64,000 bases of DNA from Clostridia bacterium (GTDB lineage Bacteria > Bacillota > Clostridia > Lachnospirales > Lachnospiraceae). Below are positions 35,716-44,716 of the stretch, in pieces. The translations under genes and the position numbers were made by a program. The notes beneath the pieces were generated by a model. That model worked only from the letters and a program-made list of their open reading frames with translations. It made no database searches and was not told the DNA's origin. The stretch covers positions 372,001-436,000 of the forward strand of contig CAJTAT010000001.1 of assembly GCA_910574475.1 (NCBI GenBank), in the 5' to 3' direction. Each line of letters starts with the position of its first letter. The stretch's first letter is position 1.

Positions 35716-37248
35716 TTAATGTCTGTCTTGATAAGCCTGCACAGAATCCCACAGCCCGTCCAATGCTTTTAACGTCTTACAGTACAGCTCATACTTTTCA
35801 TCATAAATGGATGCCCGCTCCATATCTGGGAGCACAGGGCTGGAAATCCGACACATCCTGGCCGCCGCCTCTGCAATATCTGGATAAGCTTTGCAGGCTG
35901 TGGCACCAATCAGGGCGCAGCCGAAAGCACCTGTCTCATTTACCTGTACACTCTCTACCGGCAACTTCATCACATCTGCAAACATCTGGGTCCACATAGG
36001 AGAACGCGCAGCACCTCCGGCCAGACGAATGGATTTGGGCGCCTCCTTTCGCGTCTTTAGAAGCCTTTCCAAATGATATCTGTGGCAGAAGGTGACACCT
36101 TCATACACACTTCTCAGTAAGTGCTTCCTCGTATGGAAGTTGCTAAGCCCTACAAAGCTTCCCCTGGCATTTGGATGTACATTGCTGGCCATGAGAAATG
36201 GCAGATATACAGGACAAAATTCCTCAGGAGGAATCTCCTCCACCCAGGCGTTCATCTGTTCATAAATGTTTGTTCCATTTTTTTTGCACTCCTTGCGAAG
36301 CTCTGGAAGCAAAGTTTTCATAAACCACTCATTATTTCCCGCTGAAGTGGGGCTACATTCTTCTATCAGATAATAGTCTGGCAGACAGAAGAAGGAGTTC
36401 ATCATGACGCTCCCATCTGTGATGGGTTTCCGACCTATGTACTCATTAATACTCCAGGTTCCCGCGATCATACAGACATGTTCCTCATCTGTGACGCCCA
36501 CGGCCAGAGCGCAGGCATCAATATCAAAGGCGCCTCCGGCTACGGGGGTTCCCTCATTCAATCCTGTCTTTTGGGCTGCCTCCGCTGTAATATAACCGCA
36601 GATATCTGTAGAATACCGAAGCGGTGGCAGCTTTTCCATACACTCAGAGAGACCAAACAGCTCCAAAAGCTCCTGATCGTATTCTTCTGTGTGAAGGTTT
36701 ACCAGATTACAGCCAGAATAATCCGTGCGCTCCGCAAAAGCTTCTCCTGTGAGGCAAAACCGCACATAATCCTTGCAGGCAAAAATCCACTGGGTCTTCT
36801 CCAGGGCTTCTGGCTCATTATCCTTCAGCCATGCCAGAAGGGATACTGGCTGGCTGCTCAGAATGTGTTGGCAAGATCGCTCAAATACTTTATCTTGCGT
36901 CCCATCCTCTTTCCACTGTACTGGATAGCGCCAGGCTCTGTTATCTGTAGAAATAATTCCATTTCGCACGGGCCTGCCATCTTTTCCCCAGAGATACAGG
37001 CCCTTCCCATGTCCACAGACTGTCACACAGGCGATATCCTCACCTCTAATCTGTGCTTTTTCCAGAGCCTTTCGAACCACCTGACAGTTTGCCTCCCACA
37101 TCTCGTCCATATCCCGCTCTGTAAATCCGGCCTTTGGCACCAGCATTGCCGTATCCATCCCCGCTGTCGCCACTTCTTTTCCTGTCTCATCAAAGATAGC
37201 CGCTTTTGTGGCCGTACCTCCATTATCCAAACCAAGATAATACCTCAT
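35716..37248 (-). CDS. FGGY carbohydrate kinase, xylulokinase/LyxK-like
   Basis: Sugar kinase of 510 residues with the actin-like ATPase fold. It starts MRYYLGLDNGGTATKAAIFD (phosphate 1 loop); VCGHGKGLYLW and SSQPVSLLAWLK resemble the L-xylulose kinase branch (LyxK), and LAGGAARSPMWTQMFAD is the C-terminal FGGY signature. It would phosphorylate the sugar imported by the adjacent ABC system. AAGGAGG precedes the ATG at 37248. The exact sugar is not determinable. Confidence 0.88.
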   Translation of the reverse strand: MRYYLGLDNGGTATKAAIFDETGKEVATAGMDTAMLVPKAGFTERDMDEMWEANCQVVRKALEKAQIRGEDIACVTVCGHGKGLYLWGKDGRPVRNGIISTDNRAWRYPVQWKEDGTQDKVFERSCQHILSSQPVSLLAWLKDNEPEALEKTQWIFACKDYVRFCLTGEAFAERTDYSGCNLVNLHTEEYDQELLELFGLSECMEKLPPLRYSTDICGYITAEAAQKTGLNEGTPVAGGAFDIDACALAVGVTDEEHVCMIAGTWSINEYIGRKPITDGSVMMNSFFCLPDYYLIEECSPTSAGNNEWFMKTLLPELRKECKKNGTNIYEQMNAWVEEIPPEEFCPVYLPFLMASNVHPNARGSFVGLSNFHTRKHLLRSVYEGVTFCHRYHLERLLKTRKEAPKSIRLAGGAARSPMWTQMFADVMKLPVESVQVNETGAFGCALIGATACKAYPDIAEAAARMCRISSPVLPDMERASIYDEKYELYCKTLKALDGLWDSVQAYQDRH

Positions 37249-37270
37249 CTGACCCTCCTTCGGCAATCTG

Positions 37271-38257
37271 TCAGGCGTGCTCTTTGTAATCCTGGTTTAA
37301 AATATGTAGGGAATCCTTGCCCGCAAAGAAATCCGCACTGATATCAATTGCCATTTTATAAATATTCCACAGAGATTCCACTGTCTGACTGGACACATGG
37401 GGGGTAATTACCGCATTATTCAAAGTCAGAAGTGGTGAATCCACAGGCAGAGGTTCTGTTGCAAATACGTCTACGCCAGCCCCTGCAATCCGGTCGGATT
37501 TCAAAGCTTCATACAGTGCGTCCTCATCTATAATATTTCCACGGGCTGTATTCACAATCACAGCCGTCGGCTTCATCATGGCCAACGTCTCTCTGTTCAC
37601 CATATGATGTGTCTGCTCTGTGTAAGGCACATGGATACTGATGGCATCCGCCTGACAAAACACTTCCTCCAGTGAAACCAATTCTACCCCATCTGCCTCC
37701 ATCGCTTCCTTATTGGGGAAGGGATCAAAAGCTAAAATCCGACAGTCAAACCCTTTAAGCAGTTTTGCCAAGCGCCGGCCAATACAGCCATAGCCAATAA
37801 TACCTACTGTGCCACCAATAATCTCATTTCCAATATCTTTTACCCATTCTCCAGCTTTGGCTCTTGCCTGATATTTGCTGATCCTTCTGCGGCAGGACAG
37901 CATCAGTGTCAATGCCATCTCTGCCACAGCCGTTGTATTGGCTCCCGTCGTCCGGGCAACTGCTATCCCATTTGTGCTTGCTGCTTTTAAATCTACTTTA
38001 TCATATCCTACGCCAAAACGTACCAATAATTTTGCTCTATCTTTTATCTGACTAAAAATAGATTCCCCATAAGGCTCTATGTCAATGATTCCGGCATCCG
38101 CATTTTGAAGCTCTTTGATCACACACTCCTCAGAAAATGGAAGCTGTGGAGCCCAACGATACTCTATGCCTAAGGATTTTGCATATTCCCTGGCCCTGTC
38201 GTTTAAGTTGCAAAAAATTTCTGATTTGTCTCCAAAAAACGAAACAATCTTTTTCAT
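37271..38257 (-). CDS. D-isomer-specific 2-hydroxyacid dehydrogenase
   Basis: NAD-dependent dehydrogenase of 328 residues. Rossmann motif GIIGYGCIGRRLAK with Asp in FDPFPN for NAD; catalytic Arg in NTARGNIID, Glu in ATEPLP and His in TPHVSSQ are all present. The ATG at 38257 follows AAAGGAG. In this operon it probably oxidises or reduces a hydroxy- or keto-acid derived from the imported sugar. Confidence 0.9.
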   Translation of the reverse strand: MKKIVSFFGDKSEIFCNLNDRAREYAKSLGIEYRWAPQLPFSEECVIKELQNADAGIIDIEPYGESIFSQIKDRAKLLVRFGVGYDKVDLKAASTNGIAVARTTGANTTAVAEMALTLMLSCRRRISKYQARAKAGEWVKDIGNEIIGGTVGIIGYGCIGRRLAKLLKGFDCRILAFDPFPNKEAMEADGVELVSLEEVFCQADAISIHVPYTEQTHHMVNRETLAMMKPTAVIVNTARGNIIDEDALYEALKSDRIAGAGVDVFATEPLPVDSPLLTLNNAVITPHVSSQTVESLWNIYKMAIDISADFFAGKDSLHILNQDYKEHA

Positions 38258-38336
38258 GGCACTCCTTTCTGTTACCCCCAAGGGTATCCCGTAACTCCTG
38301 CCAACGGGAAGGCTTCTCACATCAAAAATTTATGGT

Positions 38337-39248
38337 TCAAGAAAAATAGACCTGATATGCGTTGTGATAGTAAATATTTTCCAGTTCTTCTTTTGAAAAA
38401 TCCTTTGCTTTTTCAAGATAATCTGCCAAATGCTCATAAGAATCCGTAACCGCGGCATAGGGCGCATCCGTTCCCCACAATAGTCTGTCCATCCCCAGCA
38501 ATTCCATAGCTTCTCTCACTATTTCCTGTACTCTGGGGTAAGGGTAAGTATCTGTCCCTACAATTTTGGGAAGAGCTGCAATATCAAACCAAACATTCTC
38601 TTTTTTCAAAAGCTGTAAGCTCTCTCTCCACTCTTCCTTTCGCTCTTCCAAGGGCGCCAACAGATGACAGATTACCAGCTTTAATCCCGGAAACGTATCG
38701 GCAATCCTGGCTAAACTGTCAGGCTGATGGCTAGGCATAGTGATATCTCCCACATCCATTGCCAGCACGCCTTGATTCTTTTCTATGACACTGTAAATCT
38801 CCATCATACGGTCAGAGACTAAGGAAAAAGCATCGTGGCAGCCCATAAGTCCACCGCCGGAACTAATTTCAAACTTCACTAGATGAAATTTCAAGTCCTC
38901 CAGATAAAACTTAAGTGTTTCCATATGATTTGTCATATAGGGATCTACTGTGCAGGAGGGGCAAAATCTGTCTGGATATTGTTGGAGGAGTTGATAATGA
39001 TACTGATTCTGAAATCCATACATACTGCCATGCATCAATACTGCCCGTTCCACCTCATTGGCATCCATGAGCTCCAGAGCTTTCTCGGCCCGGAAATTCC
39101 AACTATCTCCATACTCTGCCGGGATAAGCTGAAACTCTTCCCCATTTCCCCACATTGCCTTTCCATTACCTACAGCACGCAATTCTCCCCTGCGGCAATA
39201 GCCTGCAATAATGTCTGCAACATGTAAATGTGCGTCTATCTTTTTCAT
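38337..39248 (-). CDS. Amidohydrolase-family TIM-barrel protein
   Basis: Metal-dependent hydrolase or lactonase of the amidohydrolase-2 group, 303 residues. The N-terminal DAHLHVAD metal site, a central KLVICHLL segment and LLWGTDAPY near the end supply the usual His and Asp ligands. It may open a sugar lactone or act as a decarboxylase. Its ATG overlaps the stop of the upstream permease gene by four bases. Confidence 0.82.
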   Translation of the reverse strand: MKKIDAHLHVADIIAGYCRRGELRAVGNGKAMWGNGEEFQLIPAEYGDSWNFRAEKALELMDANEVERAVLMHGSMYGFQNQYHYQLLQQYPDRFCPSCTVDPYMTNHMETLKFYLEDLKFHLVKFEISSGGGLMGCHDAFSLVSDRMMEIYSVIEKNQGVLAMDVGDITMPSHQPDSLARIADTFPGLKLVICHLLAPLEERKEEWRESLQLLKKENVWFDIAALPKIVGTDTYPYPRVQEIVREAMELLGMDRLLWGTDAPYAAVTDSYEHLADYLEKAKDFSKEELENIYYHNAYQVYFS

Positions 39249-40243
39249 ACATTTCCTCCTGCTTTTTTCTTCTTTGAAAAGGGCAAATGAACTTTCTTTT
39301 CATTTTTTTGCATAATGTCCAGGGCCACTGCGCAGATGATAACCAGTCCTTTTACAAGCCCCTGGTTAGTAGACGGCACGTTCATCAGGTTCATTCCGTT
39401 GTTCAGAAGACCGACTAACATTGCACCTACAATGGCTCCCTGAATGGTTCCGGCTCCTCCTACCAGACTGACTCCGCCAATGACAGCCGCTGTGATCACC
39501 TCTGTATCATATCCAGAGCCTGTGCTCGCCATACCTTGCTGGGTCATAGAAGCTAGAACAATACCGCCGATGGCAGCCGTCAGCCCTGAAGTAATATAAG
39601 AAATCAGTGTGATTTTCTTTACCGAGATACCAGATATTCTAGATGCCTCTGGGTTCCCGCCCACAGCATAGATATGACGTCCCAAAACAGTCTTATTTAA
39701 TATGAAAAAGCTCAACAGGGCAATGAGAATCATAAAATAAATGGGAAATGTAAAGGGGCCAATCCGTCCAAGTCCAATACTGGTAAAAAGTTTAGGTTCC
39801 AGGCAGCTTAAAATTTTATTGTTTGTAAGCACCATAGAGATCCCAAGGTAAATACTCTGTGTAGCAAAAGTCACCAGAAATGCAGGCACATGGAAAGTCA
39901 TCACCAGAAAGCCGTGGAGAGCTCCCGCTGCAATTCCCACGAAAAGAGCCAGGGTTATCCCCAAAATCACACCTTTATTTGAATAATCATAATTTCGGAT
40001 GGTGATGACTGTAACCACTGCAGAAAGCCCCATCAGGGATCCTACAGAAAGGTCAATTCCTCCCAACAGCATAACGAAGATTGAGCCAGATACCAAAATT
40101 CCAACCACAGATATAGACCAGAGTACATTTGAGATATTGTTCACGGTAGGAAAGCTCTTTGGCCGAATCACGGTCAATACAATAATAAATAGAAGCAGTA
40201 TGAAAATTCTGCTATACTTTTCCATCGAAAATTTCTTTTTCAT
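39245..40243 (-). CDS. Ribose-type ABC transporter permease, second copy
   Basis: RbsC-like permease of 332 residues with eight to ten membrane helices. Family segments include MLLGGIDLSVGSLMGLSA and TAAVIGGVSLVGGAGTIQGA. It overlaps the ATPase stop by four bases (ATGA). With the permease at 41766 it probably forms a heterodimeric channel for one sugar. Confidence 0.92.
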   Translation of the reverse strand: MKKKFSMEKYSRIFILLLFIIVLTVIRPKSFPTVNNISNVLWSISVVGILVSGSIFVMLLGGIDLSVGSLMGLSAVVTVITIRNYDYSNKGVILGITLALFVGIAAGALHGFLVMTFHVPAFLVTFATQSIYLGISMVLTNNKILSCLEPKLFTSIGLGRIGPFTFPIYFMILIALLSFFILNKTVLGRHIYAVGGNPEASRISGISVKKITLISYITSGLTAAIGGIVLASMTQQGMASTGSGYDTEVITAAVIGGVSLVGGAGTIQGAIVGAMLVGLLNNGMNLMNVPSTNQGLVKGLVIICAVALDIMQKNEKKVHLPFSKKKKAGGNV

Positions 40244-41769
40244 CCTGCTACCTCCTCTTGATTTTCAATGCCGGAAGCCGCCTCCAAAATATCTGCCTGA
40301 GTTACTGTTCCCTCAGCCAGTTCCTTCACAATCTTTCCCTTGCGCATGACAAGAATCCGGTGAGAAACGCGAACCAGCTCTTGCAGGTCAGAAGATACGA
40401 GAATCACTATCACTCCCTTTGCTGCCAGTTCCTCCAGAATATGGTAAATCTCATCCTTAGCTCCCACATCAATTCCCGCTGTGGGCTCATCCACAATCAA
40501 AATTTTCAGTTCCCGCATCAGCCATTTACCTATGACTACCTTTTGTTGATTTCCCCCAGACATAAGTCCCACCTGTTTCTCTGGATCTGCAGGACGGATG
40601 TCAATTTTCTCAATAATCTTTTTACACATTTCCAGCTCTTCTTTTGAGGAAATGGAAAATGCTGTCTGCCTTATGATGTCATAGTTTGTCAAAGCTGTAT
40701 TGCGGTTGGTGGATAAAAGGGGAATAAAGCCTTGGCCGCGGCGATCCTCAGGGACAAATCCAAAACCGAAAGCAATACTCTTCCTGGTAGACGTGGGAAC
40801 ATATTCTTTGCCTTCAATCCATATCTTCCCGCTCTGATATTTGTCTGCTCCATACAGGCAGCGCATCACCTCTGTCCGTCCTGCTCCAATCAGTCCCCCA
40901 AATCCAAGGATTTCTCCCTGTCTCACTTCAAAGTTTACATTTTCAAAAAATCCCTTGCGGGTAAGGCCTTCTACCTTCAATACCACTTCGTTCGTGTTGC
41001 GGGTCAATGTTTTCCTGGAGCCTGCTGATTCATCCACCACTTTCCCAATCATAGTCTGGATCACATCCTTTGGAATGATCTCTTCCTTCTCAAGCACTGC
41101 CGCATTTTTCCCATCCCGTAAAATAGTCAGACGATCGGAGAGCATATATACTTCTTCCAGACGATGGGAAATGTAGATGATGCTCACTTCTTGCCTGCGC
41201 AAGGCGTCAATAATGCGAAATAGAATGGATGCTTCTTTTCCGCTGAGAGAGGCGGTGGGTTCATCCATAATCAATAGTTCCGAGTTGCAAGAAAGTCCCT
41301 TAAGAATTTCGACCAACTGACGAAGGCCAATTCCCAGACTATCCACAATATCTGTGGCTTTTAAGGGAAATTCATAGCGATCGATCAATTCCTGAGCCAT
41401 CCTGTTCATTTTTTTATAATCAATCAGCCCTGTTTTCCCTTTTTTAGGTTCCCGTCCCAGATAAATATTTTGTGCTACTGTCAAAGCAGGTATTACGGAC
41501 AGTTCCTGATAAATACAGGCCATTCCAAGACCCTGGCAATCCTTGAGGCTATTGATTTCCACTTCCTGGCCTTTCCAGAAAATCCTGCCGCTGTCTTTGG
41601 TGTAGGCTCCTGTAATAATCTTAATAAGTGTAGATTTACCGGCTCCATTTTCACCCATCAGGGCATGCACTTCCCCTTTGCGAATATCCAGATGCACTTG
41701 GTTTAAGACTTGAACACCGGAAAAACTTTTATTAATATCACATGCTTCTAAGATAATTTCCTGATTCAT
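40240..41769 (-). CDS. Ribose-type ABC transporter ATP-binding protein
   Basis: RbsA-like protein of 509 residues with two nucleotide-binding domains. The first has MGENGAGKSTLIKI and LIMDEPTASLS; the second has the usual degenerate P-loop (GFGGLIGAGRTEVMRC) with LMSGGNQQKVVIGKWL and LIVDEPTAGID. It energises sugar uptake with the two permeases. It overlaps both flanking genes by four bases. Confidence 0.95.
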   Translation of the reverse strand: MNQEIILEACDINKSFSGVQVLNQVHLDIRKGEVHALMGENGAGKSTLIKIITGAYTKDSGRIFWKGQEVEINSLKDCQGLGMACIYQELSVIPALTVAQNIYLGREPKKGKTGLIDYKKMNRMAQELIDRYEFPLKATDIVDSLGIGLRQLVEILKGLSCNSELLIMDEPTASLSGKEASILFRIIDALRRQEVSIIYISHRLEEVYMLSDRLTILRDGKNAAVLEKEEIIPKDVIQTMIGKVVDESAGSRKTLTRNTNEVVLKVEGLTRKGFFENVNFEVRQGEILGFGGLIGAGRTEVMRCLYGADKYQSGKIWIEGKEYVPTSTRKSIAFGFGFVPEDRRGQGFIPLLSTNRNTALTNYDIIRQTAFSISSKEELEMCKKIIEKIDIRPADPEKQVGLMSGGNQQKVVIGKWLMRELKILIVDEPTAGIDVGAKDEIYHILEELAAKGVIVILVSSDLQELVRVSHRILVMRKGKIVKELAEGTVTQADILEAASGIENQEEVAG

Positions 41770-42758
41770 TCCCCTACCCCCTTCAGCTTTTTATTCCTGG
41801 AGGCTTCGTCCATAAAGTTGTTGTACCAGGAGTCAAACACAACCACACAGATAATAATGATTCCTTTGATAATCAATTGATAAGCGGTATTGATCTGAAA
41901 TTTGTAGATGCCATTATCCAACGTAGCCATAAAAATTGCCCCAATAAGAGTTCCCACAATATCTCCCCGGCCACCAGCCAAAGAGCATCCGCCTACTACC
42001 ACCGCTGCAATCACATTAAATTCCATCCCTTCGCCAAGGAGCGCCGTAGTACTTTGAAGTCTTGCTGTCATAAATACAGACGCAATGCCTGCACAAAAGC
42101 CGGTAATCACATAGGCCAGAGCTCTTGTCCTGTCTGTATTGATGCCAGATAGCTGTGCAGCCTTAATGTTAGAGCCAACTGCATACAAATTCGTGCCAAA
42201 GCGGGTATATTTTAAGATTACCTGACCAATCACAGCCAGCAGTACAAAGACAATAATTACATAGTAAATTCCACCTACAGATTTTCCCAGAAGAATAAAA
42301 CTTCTCGCCTTTAGAGCTTGACTGGTAATAAGCCCGTTCTGCTTAATCGAAATGATATAAGTCAGCGCCCGAAAAATGCTCATTGTAGAGAGTGTGGCGA
42401 TAAATTCAGGGAGACTGAATTTAGTAATAATCACACCATTAAAGAGCCCGGCCAGTGTACCTACCAGAAGCCCAGCCAGTATCATAACCCAGATAGGAAG
42501 CAGCGTATAGCGATAAATGTTTGCCATAGTCATGCCGACTAAGGCCATGATAGAGCCTGTAGATAAGTCAATTCCGGCTGTCAGAATCACCATTGTAACG
42601 CCAATTCCAATAATCCCCACCACAGAAGCATCTCGGAAAATTTCCATAAAGTTGCCAAGTGTCAGGAAATAGTCGCTCGAAATCGTGAATATAAGGATTA
42701 AAATCAGGAGCAATCCCGCCGAAACCAGCTTTCGGATTGTATTCTTATTCATATTCAC
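41766..42758 (-). CDS. Ribose-type ABC transporter permease, first copy
   Basis: RbsC-like permease of 330 residues, with ILTAGIDLSTGSIMALVG and VAAVVVGGCSLAGGRGDIVGT as family segments. It is the first gene after the binding protein and follows a partial terminator at 42783. Confidence 0.92.
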   Translation of the reverse strand: MNMNKNTIRKLVSAGLLLILILIFTISSDYFLTLGNFMEIFRDASVVGIIGIGVTMVILTAGIDLSTGSIMALVGMTMANIYRYTLLPIWVMILAGLLVGTLAGLFNGVIITKFSLPEFIATLSTMSIFRALTYIISIKQNGLITSQALKARSFILLGKSVGGIYYVIIVFVLLAVIGQVILKYTRFGTNLYAVGSNIKAAQLSGINTDRTRALAYVITGFCAGIASVFMTARLQSTTALLGEGMEFNVIAAVVVGGCSLAGGRGDIVGTLIGAIFMATLDNGIYKFQINTAYQLIIKGIIIICVVVFDSWYNNFMDEASRNKKLKGVGE

Positions 42759-42782
42759 ACCCCTTAAGATAAAATTTTGATC

Positions 42783-42820
42783 GGAAAAAGGGCAAGGGCT
42801 ATGTGCACCCCTGCCCCTTT
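42783..42820 (-). terminator. Attenuating terminator between binding protein and permease
   Basis: AGGGGCAGGG pairs with CCCTTGCCCTT, followed by TTT on the minus strand. Its place after the binding-protein gene suits the usual excess of binding protein over permease. Confidence 0.75.
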
Positions 42821-42825
42821 AGCTA

Positions 42826-43887
42826 CTACCAGCGGTCTTCTTCCGCAATTGTTCCCACAGTATCCTTTGTCGCCACAACTGGCTCCATCATAACTTGAGG
42901 TGTCTTTGTCAGCACATGAGAACTGTACTCAGAGCCAATCATGAGAAGCGCTACTTTTGCAGCAGTAGAGCCCTGATCCCAGCTATTTGTATAAATAGTT
43001 CCTGTTAAAGTTCCTTCCTCAATCATAGCTAGAGCATCTTTTTCACCGTCAGCTCCCCAGATCACCATCTCTTCCAGACGGCCAGCGTTCTGAGCAGCAA
43101 GTGATGCTCCCTCTGCCATAGCATCATTGATTGCAAATACACCATCGATTTGTTCAAACTGGGAAAGGAAGCTGTTCATTACAGTAGTTGCCTTCTCTTT
43201 CTCAAAATCTGCTGCCTGGCTTGCAATGATCTCCATATTGGGGTACTTCTCTGACAATGTGTCTCTGAATCCCTTTTCCAAATTATCTGTTCTGGATACG
43301 CCAGCGATACCTTGAATGATTACCACCTTGCCCTGCTCATTGGTAGCTGCCGCAATCTCATCCGCAATCAGGCGGCCTGCATCATAATCAAGAGCCTGTA
43401 CAAGAGCCGTATGTGTACAGTCAGCATCCAAATTCAACGTAACAACAGGAATTCCTGCTTCCTCCGCCTGTGTCACACTGTCTGCCAGTGCTGCGCCGTC
43501 GCTACATTGAATGATAATCGCGTCATACTCTTGGTTAATCACTTCAGACATAATCTTTACCTGTTCTTCCGCAGAACTGTCTCCATTGAAAGATTGAACT
43601 GTGATGTTGTCATAATACTCACATTCGCGCTCGATTCCCTCTAACCAGGCCTGGTTGTTGGGCGTACTAATGTCATGTGCTACATAAGCAATCTTAACTT
43701 CATCTACATAGGGGTTCTTAACCGTCTTATTGCTCTCTGCTGGCGCCTCTGATTCTGTCTCTGACTCCACATTTGTAGAGGCAGGTGCCTCTTCTGCCTC
43801 GCGGCTTACTTCCTGTGCGCTATTGCAGGCAGCCAATGAAAATGTCATAACCAGTGTCAATCCCAGTGCCAAAAATTTCTTTTTCAT
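42826..43887 (-). CDS. Sugar-binding lipoprotein of a ribose-type ABC transporter
   Basis: Periplasmic-binding-protein type 1 lipoprotein of 353 residues. The signal peptide ends in a lipobox (FSLAACNSA), followed by a Glu/Ala/Ser linker and the binding fold (VKIAYVAHDISTPNNQAWLEG, AIIIQCSDGAAL, VFAINDAMAEGAS). It captures the unknown sugar at the cell surface. It is the promoter-proximal gene of the operon, with AAAGGAGAGG before the ATG. Confidence 0.93.
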   Translation of the reverse strand: MKKKFLALGLTLVMTFSLAACNSAQEVSREAEEAPASTNVESETESEAPAESNKTVKNPYVDEVKIAYVAHDISTPNNQAWLEGIERECEYYDNITVQSFNGDSSAEEQVKIMSEVINQEYDAIIIQCSDGAALADSVTQAEEAGIPVVTLNLDADCTHTALVQALDYDAGRLIADEIAAATNEQGKVVIIQGIAGVSRTDNLEKGFRDTLSEKYPNMEIIASQAADFEKEKATTVMNSFLSQFEQIDGVFAINDAMAEGASLAAQNAGRLEEMVIWGADGEKDALAMIEEGTLTGTIYTNSWDQGSTAAKVALLMIGSEYSSHVLTKTPQVMMEPVVATKDTVGTIAEEDRW

Positions 43888-43945
43888 ACTTTCCTCTCCT
43901 TTACCACAAGATTTTCAAACAGTGATATACATCTTTTGTTCTTTT

Positions 43946-43975
43946 AGTATACAACAGTTTTATATGTTATTTCAA
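43946..43975 (-). promoter_or_regulatory. Promoter of the sugar ABC operon
   Basis: TTGAAA (43970-43975), 18 bases, TATACT (43946-43951) on the minus strand, about 55 bases before the binding-protein start. Confidence 0.65.
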
Positions 43976-44051
43976 CTATCTTTTTTACTAAAATTAACCT
44001 TATATTTTTGTATGTTTTTTCTAGTTTTTCATTCTATATCCATACTCTCTT

Positions 44052-44087
44052 TTGGCAAGGGCATACACACCTTTGTCAAGAAAGGGT
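44052..44087. repeat. Short copy of the palindromic repeat found at 61695
   Basis: TTGGCAAGGGCATACACACC followed by TTTGTCAAGAAAGGGT resembles the two outer ends of the 257-bp element at 61695-61951 joined directly. It looks like an internal-deletion or solo form. Confidence 0.45.
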
Positions 44088-44145
44088 AAAAAAAGAAGTA
44101 CTTCGAAAACCGAATTTATCAATTTGGGAAGTACTTCTTTTTCTT
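44088..44145 (-). terminator. csoR terminator (bidirectional)
   Basis: AAAAGAAGTACTT pairs with AAGTACTTCTTTT around a 24-base loop, with T-runs on both strands. It lies just after the csoR stop codon. Confidence 0.8.
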
Positions 44146-44157
44146 TTATCTGAACCT

Positions 44158-44529
44158 TTATTTCATAAACCGATCAATGGCCGCCGTCAATTCTTCAATG
44201 GCTTCGTGATCCCCAACTTCCACCGCATCCACCAGACAGTGCTCTATGTGATCTTTTAAGATCACTTTGGCGGTATTGTTGATCGCTGCTTTTACAGCGG
44301 AGAGCTGTACCAGAACCTCACTACAGTCGCGCCCTTCTTCCACCATCCGTTTGACCGATTCCATATGGCCAATAGCCCGGGACAGGCGGTTTAAGACTGC
44401 CTTTGTATTCTTGTGTGTGTGCGCATGTCCATGGGAGTGAATGTTCTCTGTATCATGCGTATGTTCTGTATGGTGAACATGCTCATAGACTGTTCCATCC
44501 TCCGCTATATGCGTATGTTTTTCACTCAT
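44158..44529 (-). CDS. csoR: CsoR/FrmR family metal-sensing repressor
   Basis: All-helical repressor of 123 residues. The CsoR-type ligand set is visible: Cys in GRDCSEVL, and His and Cys in LKDHIEHC (HxxxC), which bind Cu(I) in CsoR. The first 40 residues are an unusual His-rich extension (HVHHTEHTHD, HSHGHAHTHK) that could bind or buffer metal. There is no copper ATPase or chaperone gene adjacent, so its target may be elsewhere. Nickel or another metal is an alternative. Confidence 0.88.
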   Translation of the reverse strand: MSEKHTHIAEDGTVYEHVHHTEHTHDTENIHSHGHAHTHKNTKAVLNRLSRAIGHMESVKRMVEEGRDCSEVLVQLSAVKAAINNTAKVILKDHIEHCLVDAVEVGDHEAIEELTAAIDRFMK

Positions 44530-44581
44530 CTATTTATCTTCCTTTTCTTATTCTCGTTCTTCTTAAGAAATCAGTGTCCCC

Positions 44582-44626
44582 ATTATAGCATAGGATATAA
44601 GGAAAAACAATCCACCCTATGGGGAT
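44582..44626 (-). promoter_or_regulatory. csoR promoter with CCCC/GGGG operator-like sequence
   Basis: TTGTTT (44605-44610), 17 bases, TATAAT (44582-44587), extended TG. Just upstream, ATCCCCATAGGGTGGAT (44610-44626) has the C-tract/G-tract symmetry typical of CsoR operators. Confidence 0.55.
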
Positions 44627-44633
44627 AAAATGT

Positions 44634-44670
44634 AAAAAAGAACTGCCATATTCTTCTATACAGCAGTTCT
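44634..44670 (-). terminator. Terminator of the coiled-coil gene
   Basis: AGAACTGC/GCAGTTCT stem followed by TTTTTT on the minus strand. Confidence 0.8.
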
Positions 44671-44716
44671 ATGATTCATCCAATTTTTTCATTATTTTGA
44701 TATCAAAGAATTTAGC

